From NCBI GenBank assembly GCA_029339195.1, contig JAPTJF010000519.1, positions 1 through 41,649 on the forward strand: a DNA stretch of 41,649 nt, in the 5' to 3' direction. Both the position numbers and the translations under genes were made by a program. This document shows, one piece after another, positions 1-10,629 of this stretch. The stretch is from Micractinium sp. NFX-FRZ (lineage: Eukaryota; Chlorophyta; Trebouxiophyceae; Chlorellales; Chlorellaceae). The stretch's first letter is position 1. Each line of letters opens with the position of its first letter. The notes under the pieces are model-generated. The model did not search any database. It worked only from the letters and a program-made list of their open reading frames with translations, and had not been told where the DNA came from.

Positions 1-673
1 AAGACGCGGGCTTGCGCCGACAAGAGGAGATGCAGGGCGGAGCACCCGGTCAGAGACCTCGGGGGAATGTGAGGGCCACCCTTCCGCCTCGTGCATGCCA
101 CGCGTGCTTTGCAATCACCAGCGCCGAGACGCACACACACCGCCACGCCTGTTGATTTTGCCACCTGGACGAACAACGGCTGTGACCATGGCGGGCGACG
201 TAGCCCGGCAGAACACAACCAGGCGGGGCCTGCGTGCGTGGTTGTGTTAGTGTGGAGGGGTGTCACGAGCATGCCTGTCCATGCTAGCCATCGAGCAGCT
301 GCCTGCACCCGAGCGCTCCTTAGAGTGCACGGTACCAACGTATAATCGCGGAGGGTGATCACATGAAAAGGACGCATAGATACTAAAGGTGATGGCAACG
401 GATGGGGGCCGCAAGCCGCATCCTGGCACGAGCCATGATCAAATGACACAAACAGGCTTACCGGTGCACGCTGACTGGCGGGGGGCCGCCAGTGGCGCGC
501 CAACAGGGCAGCGAGGAATGTAACAATCTAGAAGCACGGCATGAGGGTTTTGATTCGAATACATAGTGCATGCATAGCGCTGGGACGTTTGCGCACGGGT
601 TGAGTGGTTCAGACACGGGTTGGGGGTTCAGATACGCATTGTGTGTTTCAGAATCTGCTAAAAGTAAATCAGC
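1..673. other. 3' flank of the LRR gene; no gene seen
   Basis: I see no supported coding exon. The stretch follows the stop of the minus-strand LRR gene and probably holds its 3' UTR. Around 600-655 a GGTTCAGA-type phrase is repeated loosely. Confidence 0.5.
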
Positions 674-1247
674 CTACACTAACGGCCCTGCTCCAGGAAG
701 AGTCCCAGCCGTGGCCCGAGGCTGCCTAAGGCCCGCCTCTGCCGCCGGCTCCTCGCCAGCAGCCAGCTCTACATCATAAATTGGCACCGGGCGGGGCCGC
801 GCCCGCGGCGTGCGGCCCCCAGCCGACAGCATGGCACGCGCCGTCGCCTGGGGATCCTGCAGCCGGAACTCTGGCTGCGGCGCCTGCTGCCCCGTGGAGC
901 CGCGGCGCAGGGCAGAGGGCATGCGGGCCGACCCAACGCCGCTGCCGCCGCTGCCTGCCTCCAGCGTGCCCTGCATGCTGTGCCGCCGGCCCACGCGGCC
1001 GGCGGACGCTTGCGACTGCAGGCTGTTGCTGCTGCCCCGCCTGTCGCTGCCGCCGGGCGCGCTGCGGGCCGCCAGCTGCGCCTGACGTTCCGCAGTTGCT
1101 GCCGCCGCTGCCGCCGCCATCTGCAGGCCTGCCGGGCGGCGGTCGCTGCCGACCCGCTCGTCGGCGGCCTCACCGTGCTGCCGCCGCTGCTGCTGCTCTT
1201 GCTCCCCTGGCGGGGCACGGTAGCGGCCCCACAGGCGAGCCCACCAA

Positions 1248-1281
<34 letters not shown>

Positions 1282-4245
1282 CCTCTTGCTGCTGCCCACT
1301 GGCGTTGGCTGCTGCGCCTGCTGTCCCCGGCTGCTGAGCGGAGCCACCCGGTTTGTTTGCCATGTCAGCACTTTCTGCTGCCGCCAGGGCTGTGGCCCAA
1401 TCGGCATCCATCCGAGCCGTGCAAAACTGCTGACCATCGGGCATGAGCACCACCGTAGGCGGCGCAGGTGGCGCGGCCTCCAGCTCAGCTGGCAGGCGCC
1501 TGCAGGGGGCGAGGTGGGAGGCCAGAGTCGGGGCGAGGTGTGAGGCCACGCGAGGGGCGAGGGTTTGGGGTGAGGCCATGTGCAGGAGGCGGGACCGGCG
1601 GTTGCCTGCGCGCTGCCAGCAGCGTGCTTGCGTGACCCACCGTGCTGCACCGCTGGCACCAGCGCTTGCCAGCAAGGGCGACGGCCAAGAGAGCTGCCCA
1701 GGTCAGGCAAGCACAGGCAAGCAGCTCCAGCCACCTCCATATGTCCCGCCTCGCGCCTCCCTGCCTCCTGTACTCACTCGGCGTCAAGGCCATCCGCCCC
1801 CTGGCCACCCCCGCCGCTGCTTCGCGACATGCCAATGATGCGCCGCCGGCGGTGCATGTACACGCGGCGCCAGACGCACATCGTGCCCAGCAGGAGGATG
1901 ATGCCTGCAGGCACAGCAGGCACAGCAGGCAGGGAGGCATGGAGCGGGATACGGCTTGAGCACGGCAGGCAGGGAGACAAGGAGCAGGCCGCGGCTTGAG
2001 TTGATGCTGCTGCCAATCTGCAGCCGCCACTGCCACTGCTGCGCACCAGCCGCCGCCGCCATTGCTGTTGCTGCTGCCCCTGCTGCAGCTCTGCCGCCGC
2101 TGTCCAGTGCTGCGCACCAGCCGCCGCCGCCATTGCTGTTGCTGCTGCCCCTGCTGCAGCTCTGCCGCCGCTGTCCAGAGCTGTGCACCAGCCGCCGCCC
2201 CTGCTACTGCTGCCGCTTCGGCCCCTGCTAGACACCCGCTGCTGCCCCTGCTGCTGCTGCTGCTGCTGCACACGTGTGGCTGCACGGACCTGCGATGATG
2301 ATTGCCTGGCCGATGAAGCCCAGGGGGATGCGGTAGCAGTTGCTGGAGCTACATGACCAACCGTAGGACGACCCCTGCATGCGTGTGTGTGGGGAGGGAT
2401 GGCAGCCCTGTGGTGACCCGCGAGGCAGTTGTATGGTAGCTGTTGTGATCATCAGCCAGGCAGTTGTATCTTACCTGCCTAGCACCTGCTGGCACACTTA
2501 CGGCCGGGTGACAGCAGCGAAAGCAGCGGCATCGCTGGGTGGCGGCACCACACACCCGTGCAGCAGGTGCATGATGCAGGTACACCGCCGCCGGAAGCGC
2601 CCAGGCTACCGCTGTGCCTTGCCTCACCCACCCACACGCACCTCTGCGCTGACAGACACGTATTGGGTGAAGGGGTCGCCACCACACACGCCGCACATGG
2701 CGCGCACGGAGAGGAGGCGAAGGGAGCGCATGCCCCGCCAGGAGGGCGGCAGCGGTCCTGTGAAGTCGTTGCCGGCTGCAGGCAGAGCGGCGCACGGTTG
2801 GGGCAGGGGGCGAGGGGCGGGGGCGGTGAGTGGTGGGTGTGACAAGTAGGGTGGGTGGGTGGCTGGCTGGCTGGCTGGTGGTGATCGGCCAATGCTGGCC
2901 GAGGCTTGCAAGCCATGCAGCCAGCTGTGGACATGGCTTGGGTGTGGACAGTGCCTGCTCAACGCCTGCCTGCACAGAAGCATGGGCAGTGCAGGCTGCA
3001 CGGCGGCGCAAGGCATCGCCGCCATCCGTGCCTGAGCACGGCACTCGTGCTGCTGTTGGGTGCGCGGCAGGGAGGTGCGCAGGGGTGCTGAGCGGGCTGC
3101 CCAGGGGCTGCCCAGGGGATCTGGCGTGTGATGTGCGGTGTGTGGAGGGGGCTCACCCAAGTTCAGTATGCGTAGCTCGCTCAGATCGCCCCATGAGGCT
3201 GGGAAGTCGGGACCCAGGCGGTTCAAGCCCAGGCCGAGGTACGCCAGGCGGGACAGCTGCCCCCAGCTGTCGGGCAGCGGGCCCGTCAGGCTGTTTGAAT
3301 CCAGCGACAGGTAGCCCAGCGCGGACATGGCGCTCCAATTGGAGGGGAGCGGCCCCACAAATTTGTTGTCGTTCAGGGCGGCGATCTGCAGGCTGCCCAG
3401 GGAGGCCAGCTCCGGCGGAAGGGTGCCGCCTGCAGCAGGGGAGAGCGGCGGGGGCGGGAGCACAGCGCAGGCGGCGACAAGGGTTGGAGGGGCCGGGGGC
3501 GCACCAGCTGGGGTGCAAGGCAGGCAGGCAGGCAGGCGCAGGCACAGGCACCGCCCATTGCACAGCTGCGCGTGTGCACGGTGTGTGGTTCGGCGCAGCG
3601 CAGCAGCCGAGGGGGGGCACGGCACGGCACGGCACAGCGCGGGCAGCGCGCGGCAGGCGCAGCAGGTGCAGCGTGGCGCACTTATTCGGTTGCCCTGGAG
3701 ATTTAGGAGCTCCAGCGCGCTGGCTCCGCCCAGCGCGGCTGGAAGGGAGCCTGACAGCCGGCCGTAAGTGCACGAGGCGGGTGTGCATGCCACACTGATG
3801 TTGACCACGCGGCCGGCCGCCGAGCAGTCCACCCCGGTCCACTGGCAGGGGTCATTGGAGCTGCTCCAGCTGGGGGGCAGGTTGGTGAGCGAGGCGCGCA
3901 GCGCAAGCAGTGCGGCCGCTGCGAGGGGTGGCGGGGTGAGGGGTGAGCAGGGGTGAGCGGGCAGGCAGGCGGGCAGGGATGCGGTGCAGGGGCTGGAGGG
4001 TGTGCGCGCCCGTGCAGGAGACGTGGTGAATGCGCAAGCGTGTGGGGCATGCGCAGAGGCTCACCATCGCTGGGCGGGGGGCTGGCTGGAGCAGCAGCGG
4101 GTGCTGGTGCCGAGGCATCGCGTGGGGGGTTTGTGGTCTCGCCAGCGGCGCTGGCGGGCGTGGCGGGAGGGCTGGCCGCCTGCACCTGCCACACCGCCAC
4201 GCACGACACGGCGAGCAAGGGCAGAAACGCCGTGCGCCACACCAT
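674..4245 (-). CDS. Leucine-rich repeat transmembrane protein with poly-Gln cytoplasmic tail
   Basis: Seven-exon model: 4245-4065, 3918-3682, 3429-3157, 2775-2642, 2374-2290, 1904-1778, 1499-674, giving 620 aa with all phases closing. The ATG opens a signal peptide (MVWRTAFLPLLAVSCVAVWQ). An LRR N-terminal cap follows (DALLALRASL, then DPCQWTGVDC). Plant-type repeats come next, including NRISGTLPPELASLGSL and LRILNLAGNDFTGPLP. A membrane helix lies near residues 291-316 (IPLGFIGQAIIIAGIILLLG), followed by basic residues RRVYMHRRRR. The roughly 300-residue tail is Ala/Gly/Ser-rich with a Q10 run near residue 420. The architecture is that of a plant LRR receptor-like protein, but no kinase domain is present, so a partner or a purely adhesive role is possible. 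The ligand is unknown. The junction between exons 4 and 5 is the least certain part. Confidence 0.8.
1249..1280. repeat. (CTG)n trinucleotide run
   Basis: About ten CTG units on the plus strand encode the Gln run of the LRR protein on the minus strand. The same run reads as poly-Leu and poly-Ala in other frames, which creates long spurious ORFs. Confidence 0.9.
2038..2231. repeat. About 71-bp tandem repeat in an LRR-gene intron
   Basis: Copies start near 2038, 2109 and 2180 with the phrase CTGCGCACCAGCCGCCGCC. The first two copies are nearly identical and the third is diverged and truncated. The array lies in the intron between the exons ending at 2290 and starting at 1904, just upstream of the exon that carries the second half of the membrane helix. 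Confidence 0.85.
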
Positions 4246-5226
4246 TGCTGGCCCCAGCTGCTGGAGAGGCCGTGAGAGCAGCGGTTCTGGGCAGCTGCCT
4301 TCCGCGCCGTGGCCAGCGAGCCAAAAGCTTAGTGTCGCCTTGCGATCACTGTAGTGTGGGATGCTTGACAAAGGTCGGGGCAGTCGGTTTGCTTGCAGCA
4401 CCAACAGTACACACTGCGCGCCCCGCCCCGCGCCCTTGTTTCTGTTTGCCCCTCTCCTACGCCGGGTGGCTTAAATTGTTGTTATCTAGTGAGCGGCGGC
4501 AACCGGTGTGGAGAGCGGCGCCTGTGGAGGACCGCGGCGCCGGAATGCGAGCTGGCGCCAAGCGGCAGGTGGGCCGGCGGCGCACCACCAGGGGTACACA
4601 AGGGCAGGGAGGCGGGGGCTTCACCGGCGTGCCATGTTACAGGTGTCATATTGGTATCGGAAAGGACTCTCCCCAGCCCTGCGAGGGCTGGTGGCCCGCA
4701 AAGGTACGCCCCAAAAAATGGTGACGCCAGGACCAGGGGTATCCGGTGTGCCGGGGGCGGAGCAAGCGCAGCAAAATTGAGGCAGCGGCAGAGCAGAGCG
4801 GGAGGAGGGGCAGCACAACACGGGCTTGTGCATGCCATGGGGAACGGGTTCAATGGAAAGGGGATTGTGCGCGGGCTGCAAACAAGGCATGGTGGCATGT
4901 GGACGGCATGATGCAGCGGGGGCTGCGGGCGTGCGCCTCACTGGCCCCCGGCAGGCGTGCAACCGGTGTAAAGGAGTAGCAAGCACGAAAAGGGCGTCAG
5001 TGTCACAGACGGCGCGGGGGCACTGCCACCCGCCTGGATGCGGGGTCGGTCAGGAAGGGAGGCGGGCGGAGGCGCATGGGGCAGGGGGCAGAGAGGGGTG
5101 GGGCAGCTGCCCACAACGGGTGCCGCTCCCATCAGTGCAGCAGGTAAAGGGTGCAAGGTCATGGCAGGTGGTCAGCACATCGACTCTTGGTGGGCTCAGT
5201 TTGAGAGCCAGCAGGCCGAACAGTGC
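4246..5226. other. Intergenic: LRR promoter side and PP2C 3' side
   Basis: No supported exon on either strand. TTACA at about 4635 reads TGTAA on the minus strand, the poly(A) signal of green algae. It lies about 590 nt past the PP2C stop, so its use is only possible. Confidence 0.45.
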
Positions 5227-8116
5227 TCAGGGCGACAGGTCAAAGAACAGCACAATGCATGTGATGTTGTCACAGGAGCCCCTCACAAAAGCCTCCCGGA
5301 CAAGCGCCTTGGCGGCTGCCTCGGCGCCCGCTGCCCGGTACCGCAGCGCCAGCCGCGTGGCCTCCTCGTTGCCCATGGCGTCCCACAGACCGTCGCTGGC
5401 TAGCACCAAGCACTGGTTGCCTGCGGGGGGGGCAGGTGGCGCGGAGGGAGGGCAGTGCAGCATGTGGGGCAGTGCGGTGGGCGGGGCAGTGCAGGTGTGG
5501 GGGTTGCCAGGCAGGGCACACTGCCTACTCCCCTGCCCACACGTCCATGCACCCCTTTGCACGCTGCGCCGCCCCACACTCAGCCCCATCCCACTGCGCC
5601 CTGCCCTGCGCTGCTTTGCTCCCCTAATCCCCGCTCCCTGCCCAGCCCGTGGCACTGAACGCCCGCTCCCCTGCTGCCCCGCCTGCCTGCTCTCCTACCC
5701 CTTGCTTCCCGACTGCCTTCCCGCACATGACCCTAGCCTTCCCTCCCCATTGCCTTCCCGCACACGACCCAAGAAGCAATTCAAGTGCTGACCTCCCAGT
5801 GCCCCTGCCCCGCACAGTACCTGCCCACAGTACCTGCCCTACATCCCTCCCATGACACCTGCCTCCAGCCCCTCCCCCCGCTGGCCCTCCCCCCACCGCC
5901 ACCTGGCCTCCTCCTCACGTGGGCTCAGCTGCAGCTCGCAGATCTCTGGGTGCGGGATGATGTACTTCTTCAGCATGCGGTTGCCAAAGCTGCGCGACAC
6001 GGCCAGCACGCCGCCGACGCGCCACGTGCCCGCCCACACCACCGCGCCGCCCGCGCTCTCGATGCGCCCCCGCTCGTCCTCCCGCGCCGGCTTGTGGTCA
6101 GCCGACAACTGCACAGCCCCATTGCCGCTCGACAGCACGGCTCTGCAGCATGGCAGGCGGGGGGCCGCCGGGGATGAGGCCGGCACCGGGGACACGCGTC
6201 AGCAAGCAACTCCAGCTGCCGCCAGCCAGCCTGTGCCTGCCTGCCTCAGTGTCGAGTGCCACCACACAATGCACACGTGGGCCGAAAGATCTGCAGTGCA
6301 GGCCACCAGGCCCTGCACCCCTCTCCATGCCTGCGCCTGCGCCTGCGCCGGCACCCCGCCTTCCCCTCTCTGTGCCTGAGGCCTCACTGCCTGCGGGACC
6401 CGCCCCCACAGCCACACCTGCTGTCAACGACGTGCCCCACCACTAGCTGCCGGCTGCTGCTGCTGCTGCTGCTGCCCACACACACCATGCATCCCCGCAC
6501 CTGCTGTCGCCGACATGCCCCACCACCAGCCGGTTGCCCAGCAGCACGGCGGTGACGGCGGTGGTGCCGTCATCCCGCTGGTGGTGGGCGTCCAGCTCGC
6601 AGTACTGCTCATCCGTCTCCTGCAGTGCACAGGCAGTACAGGCAGTACAGGCAGTACAGCTGGCTGTGGGCTAGTGGTAGTGAGGGGGCCACATGGCACA
6701 CCTGCCTGCTTTGTGCCCCGAACGCACTACGTACACGATCAACGCTGCAGTAGGCTGTGTTGAGCAGCCAACAGCGGTATCAGCTAGGTTTGAGGGCGCA
6801 CAGTGCGTCCCCAGTGGTGGCACCCGCTGTTCGTCCTCCCCTTCCTTCCCCTCCGAGAGCTGCGCTATCCCCCTCCTCCATCACCCCCACCCATCCCACC
6901 CGGTAAGCCTCCTCCACCGCCCTCCCCAGGTTGCGCCCAAACTGCTCGTGGGCCAGCAGATTCTTGAACAGGTGGGTGCACACAAACTGGGAGGCGGAGG
7001 GCCCTCCGTGCCTGCAAGGGAGATGGAAGAAAGTACATTCAGGCTGCCGGTGGATTGGGTGGCAGCACCCCCCAGTTGCAGCACACTTGACTGGGGGGCA
7101 AATGCCCACCGTGCCTGCGAGAAAGGGTAATAAGTGCACTCAGGCTGCTGCTGAACAAGTTGCAGCACACTGACTGGGAGGTGGGTGGCTGGCGTAGCCG
7201 CAAACAAAAGGTGATGCCTAAGAGGTGATCCCACGCCAGCTGGATCCAACCTTGGGAAACGTGCTGCGCTCCATCCAGCACACCCCTCCCCAGCAGCCGA
7301 ACTGCAACCGCCCCCATTGAACATGGCTGCACCGCTCACACCCCAGGCCCGCGTTGCACGGCACCGCACCACAACCAAATCTTCAAATGCCCAGCCTGAG
7401 CACTCCCCCCGAGAGATGCCGACCCAAACACTCGAACCCAAGAAGTGCCCGCCCCGAACACTCGACCCAAGAGATGCCCGCCCCGAACCCTCCCCCCGGA
7501 AGATGCCCACCCCACCCACCCACCCACCCACCCGTCAAACACGCCAAACGCGCCCACGTCCGCGCCCTCCTCACGATGCCACTTGCAGTAGAGCGTGTCT
7601 TCGTTCAGCGGCCGCTTGCCGCGCAGTGTGGCCCACCCCGCTTGCACCCCACCGTCGGGCCTGCCAGGGCGGGAGGGGAGAAGGCGCGGATTGGAGAGGG
7701 GGGAGAGAGGTGGGAGGCAGTAGCCAGCAGGAGCCCGCCTGATGAGGGTGTGCAGCAAGCAAGTGGGCAAGCGGCACTGAAGAGCACTGTGGAGGAGGGC
7801 CAATGGCGGCGGCGGTGAAGCGGCGGCGAGGCGGGAGCGAGGGCGGAGGCGGCGGCAGAGTACAATCGGCGGCAGTCGCGGGCGGCCCGTGGCGCGACAG
7901 TGCATCAATCTCGGCCGGCATGGGTGGCCGGGGAGCCGAAGGCGGGCAGGGTTCCGGTCCAACGCACCTCTCGCAGCTCCCACTCGATAGCCCATATTTC
8001 ACAGTGAGCTTGGTGTCCAGCTTCTTCGCTTTTGCGTTTACTTCATCATCTGAGGGGGTGGAGCTGCTGCTGAGCCCCAGCCAGGAGAGCAGGCTCCTCC
8101 AACCAGAGGAGGACAT
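5227..8116 (-). CDS. PP2C-family Ser/Thr protein phosphatase
   Basis: Six exons: 8116-7968, 7660-7532, 7011-6900, 6619-6501, 6142-5919, 5420-5227, giving 308 aa with all phases closing. The PPM/PP2C motifs appear in order: GKRPLNED (Asp71), [11 protein letters not shown] (Asp92, Gly93), [49 protein letters not shown] (Asp254, Asp258) and [11 protein letters not shown] (Asp295). These supply the metal-binding aspartates of an active Mg/Mn-dependent phosphatase. The N-terminal stretch ([19 protein letters not shown], then a basic SnRK-independent linker [14 protein letters not shown]) is short and has no clear targeting signal. The fold is compact and plant-like, without an ABA co-receptor extension. 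Substrates cannot be read from the sequence. The start is the first ATG that joins the catalytic core, and a TATAT-like string lies about 80 bp upstream. Confidence 0.9.
6407..6533 (-). repeat. Splice-junction echo of PP2C exon 4 (3' end)
   Basis: The exon 4 end that encodes [10 protein letters not shown] plus its donor (6493-6533) recurs in the following intron at about 6411-6450. The copy keeps the phrase GTGGTGGGGCA and a CAG-GTGTGG donor-like end. An in-frame TAG and several substitutions mark it as decayed. Confidence 0.75.
6986..7180 (-). repeat. Tandem echo at the 5' end of PP2C exon 3
   Basis: Plus-strand units beginning ACTGGGAGG or ACTGGGGGG start near 6986, 7089 and 7170. Each of the first two contains CCGTGCCTGC, CTCAGGCTGC or TTCAGGCTGC, and GTTGCAGCACAC. 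The first unit covers the real exon 3 acceptor and the [10 protein letters not shown] codons. The other copies lie in the upstream intron. Confidence 0.75.
7390..7530. repeat. About 31-bp tandem repeat in PP2C intron 2
   Basis: Four imperfect units share the phrases GAGATGCC or AGATGCCC, GCCCCGAAC and ACTCGACCCA. The array ends in a (CCCA)n run that abuts the exon 2 donor at 7532. Confidence 0.8.
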
Positions 8117-9312
8117 AGCCGCCCCGAGGGGCGTAGGGAGCGGTGTCGGATCGGTGGGCGACGGCAACAAGGTGATTAGGCAACCCCGGGGGATATAAGA
8201 AACCATCTCCCGCATGCGGGCCCCTTCCCATCACCTACCGCCGACGGCGCCCAGCGGCGCCACGCGCGCAGAGCACGACTGAATGGGGCCAGGGCCTGGT
8301 GCCCATGTGAGGCAACTCCGACTCAAACAAACACACACTTTGTATGCATTAGTCGCGCTAAGCTTCTGGTCTCCAGCACAGGCCCGCCCAATGAACGAGG
8401 GCATGATGGGGCCACGCGTTGGGTACAGTATCTGCATGCCCTGGACATTTGCCGAGCACACTGCAGAGCACATTGCAGAGCATGCATGGCGGACTGAGTG
8501 TTGCATGCTATGAGGGCGTGTCACAAGGCTGCAACTCCTACCTCCGGACGTACAGCCCATGTTCTGTTAGGGTTGGGGGATCTGCACAGGCGTGCGGCGA
8601 TCACTCCAACCACCCGCTGTGTTGCTAGGGCATTGGCCTCCCATGCCACCTGCGCACTACCGCACATCGGTGTTCTGATTGATTGCGGCATCACCATGCA
8701 CTGTTGCCACTCGAGGAGGCAGAGGGCTTTGTGCCGGTGTCCTCGGCCGCCGAGGTGGGCATTGGCGGGGTGGCAGCAATGCTGGACGGCCGCGGGGCAG
8801 CGGGCGGCGTAGGCCTATGGGAAGTGACACACCCTGCTTGAAAGGGCGGCAGGCAAGGGAGATGGCGTACAAGCACTGGATCCAGGCAAGGGCGAGGGTG
8901 CAGGCGCACAGGCGGCCTAGGCGGGCAAGGGCCAGGGTATGCCCAGGGCCGGGCTGGGGAGACGTGCGTGGCAGTGCCCTATGGCTAGCCAGGGAAACCT
9001 TCAGCCGTGGGGCCCGTTATGGACAGCAGGAAGGGTAGAGATCGGATGCGATGGGGGGCATATTCGTGTGGTGACGCTACCTGCACCCCTGCAGGTGCCT
9101 GACTGCCTTCCAGCCGGGTTTGGAGGGGGGTCACATGTGGATGAACATGGCTTGTGATGCAAAGAAGCTATGGTCAAAGGTGTCGCTGACACCTGCATCG
9201 ACACCCATGCAAAAGAGGACTTAAAAAGACAAGCATAGCAAAATAAGGACGAAGTTAGCTGTCGCTAGGAACCGCTGCCCCGCTGCTCAGCACCGCTGCC
9301 CCACGTGCGCCC
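8117..9312. other. Intergenic, with a possible gene remnant
   Basis: This stretch holds the PP2C 5' side and the 3' side of the first secreted paralogue. On the plus strand, GATATAAG at about 8193 reads as a TATA-like CTTATATC on the minus strand, upstream of the PP2C ATG. Apart from a short hydrophobic minus-strand frame near 8840-8936 I see no coding exon. Confidence 0.45.
8691..8936 (-). pseudogene. Possible remnant of a membrane-protein gene
   Basis: A minus-strand frame from about 8936 reads LALARLGRLCACTLALAWIQ and continues CLYAISLACRPFKQ. It looks like a membrane helix followed by a basic end and a donor-like GGTGTG. A second frame ends ATPPMPTSAAEDTGTKPSA and so on, with a stop at 8691. 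No start and no complete model can be built. It may be a degraded exon or chance in GC-rich sequence. Confidence 0.2.
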
Positions 9313-10195
9313 CTAACCCAGGTAGCCGCTGGTCCACTGCACGATTGAGCCCTGAGCGTAGTAAGAAGGCTGCTGCCCCGCCTGCAGGCCCTGGAACTTG
9401 AGCGTGCACAGGAACTGCAAGGTGGGCAGGGGAGGGCGGGTCACAGTGGGGGGCGAGGGGGTGAGCGGCATGGCCGGGTGGTCTGGCCGGCGCCTCGGCC
9501 AGCAGCCCGCCCACCTGCCCCCCATGGCATTGCTTCCCCTCCTCGCCTTCTTCCACACACCTGGGGATAAGTGACTCCAGAGCCGTTGTCGCTGCAAAGC
9601 GGGCGAAGCACAGGGATTGGTGGGCCTGGAGATGCCGCTGTACTGCCCCACGTGCTGCTGTGCTGCTGTGCGGCTTGCCCCACAGCAGTGCACCGAGCCA
9701 GCTGTTGAATGCCTGCCACCTCAGCTCCACTTACCAGCCGCCATCACGGCCACAGAAGGCAAACACGTCGCACGGCGGGGTCTGCTTGCAGGCGGTGCAG
9801 CAGTCAGCGGCACTCTTCACACCTGTTGGGAGTTGAGAGCCCACACAGGGGGCGACTCTGTAACAGCTCAGGCAATTTTTCACCACAGTGCCCGCTGAGC
9901 TTCTCACTACACACACCGACTCTTCTGCTGCATGCCGCTCTGCACCTGTTAGGTGGGCAGCCACCATCTCTCCTTCTGCGTTGGCGTGTGCTACCAGCAC
10001 GCACTGCTTGCTGCCAGACTGGGCTGGCAGCAATGCAGTTTCAGCGGGCTGGGTGGCCGCCGGCGGCGAGGTGCCGGCGGGCGGGGTGGAGCCAGCAGGG
10101 CCGTACTTGCTGGGGCGCGCTCCGGCTGCCCACACACATGCGGCCAGGAGGCAGGCGGAGGCCAGGGCGCGGCCGGGACCGAGCAGGCGCGCCAT
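9313..10195 (-). CDS. Small secreted Cys-rich protein, PAN/Apple-like (paralogue A)
   Basis: Four exons: 10195-9946, 9822-9735, 9591-9561, 9414-9313, giving 156 aa. A signal peptide (LASACLLAACVWAAGARPSK) is followed by a Pro/Thr/Ala-rich linker. The Cys-rich core contains QCVLVAHANAEGEMVAAHLT, SAADCCTACKQTPPCDVFAF and CGRDGGCDNGSG, and ends QGSIVQWTSGYLG. The CC-x2-C...C-x-VF-x(2)-C spacing resembles PAN/Apple domains, which bind protein or carbohydrate, but this assignment is by eye. The product is probably secreted to the wall or periplasm. The next gene upstream is a paralogue with the same four-exon layout. Function is unknown. Confidence 0.8.
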
Positions 10196-10629
10196 GATGG
10201 GCAGTGTTAGCCGACCGGGGGAACGTTCAGGTGCGGATGTTGTCGTGCAGCTGGACTCAAGATCTCTTTGTGCAGGCGAGTGAGAAGATGGGGTATGATG
10301 TATCGGCGAGGAGGGCGCGAATTTTCCGCGTTTCAGGCGGTGGATTTCCTCCTGCACCCCGAAGGTACCCTCCCCTCTGCCTCCCCTGTGCCCGCCTGCC
10401 TTCCCGCCCGCCTGTGTGGCACGCTCTGTCGCCAATGCCTCCCCAGTGCTTCACACTCGTACATTGCACCTGAGCAGTAGACAAGAGCAGTCGATTGTGA
10501 CATGAATGAACACGGGGACATGAAAGCGATGGCATCAGGTGCGTGTGCTGGAGGGAGGAGATTGGCGCCGGGCCTGCAGCTCGGCTCCAAGCTACTTGCT
10601 GTTGCTGTTGCTGGGGAAAGCTGGTCTGT
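10196..10629. other. Intergenic between the two secreted paralogues
   Basis: These 434 bp hold the 5' side of paralogue A and the 3' side of paralogue B. No coding exon and no clear promoter box seen. Confidence 0.4.

Noticed and set aside
781..1543. Plus-strand ORFs with poly-Ala or poly-Leu runs
   Set aside because: Antisense readings of the poly-Gln exon in GC-rich DNA, with no domain and no splice logic.
769..1740. 323-residue minus-strand ORF in another frame
   Set aside because: Shadow of the LRR last exon. The (CTG)n run reads as poly-Ser, and the splice-phase model fits the other frame.
2502..2580. Extra LRR-gene exon ending at a good GTAAGT donor
   Set aside because: The flanking exons already join phase 0 to phase 0, and no acceptor gives an open, phase-neutral exon here. 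Kept only as a possibility.
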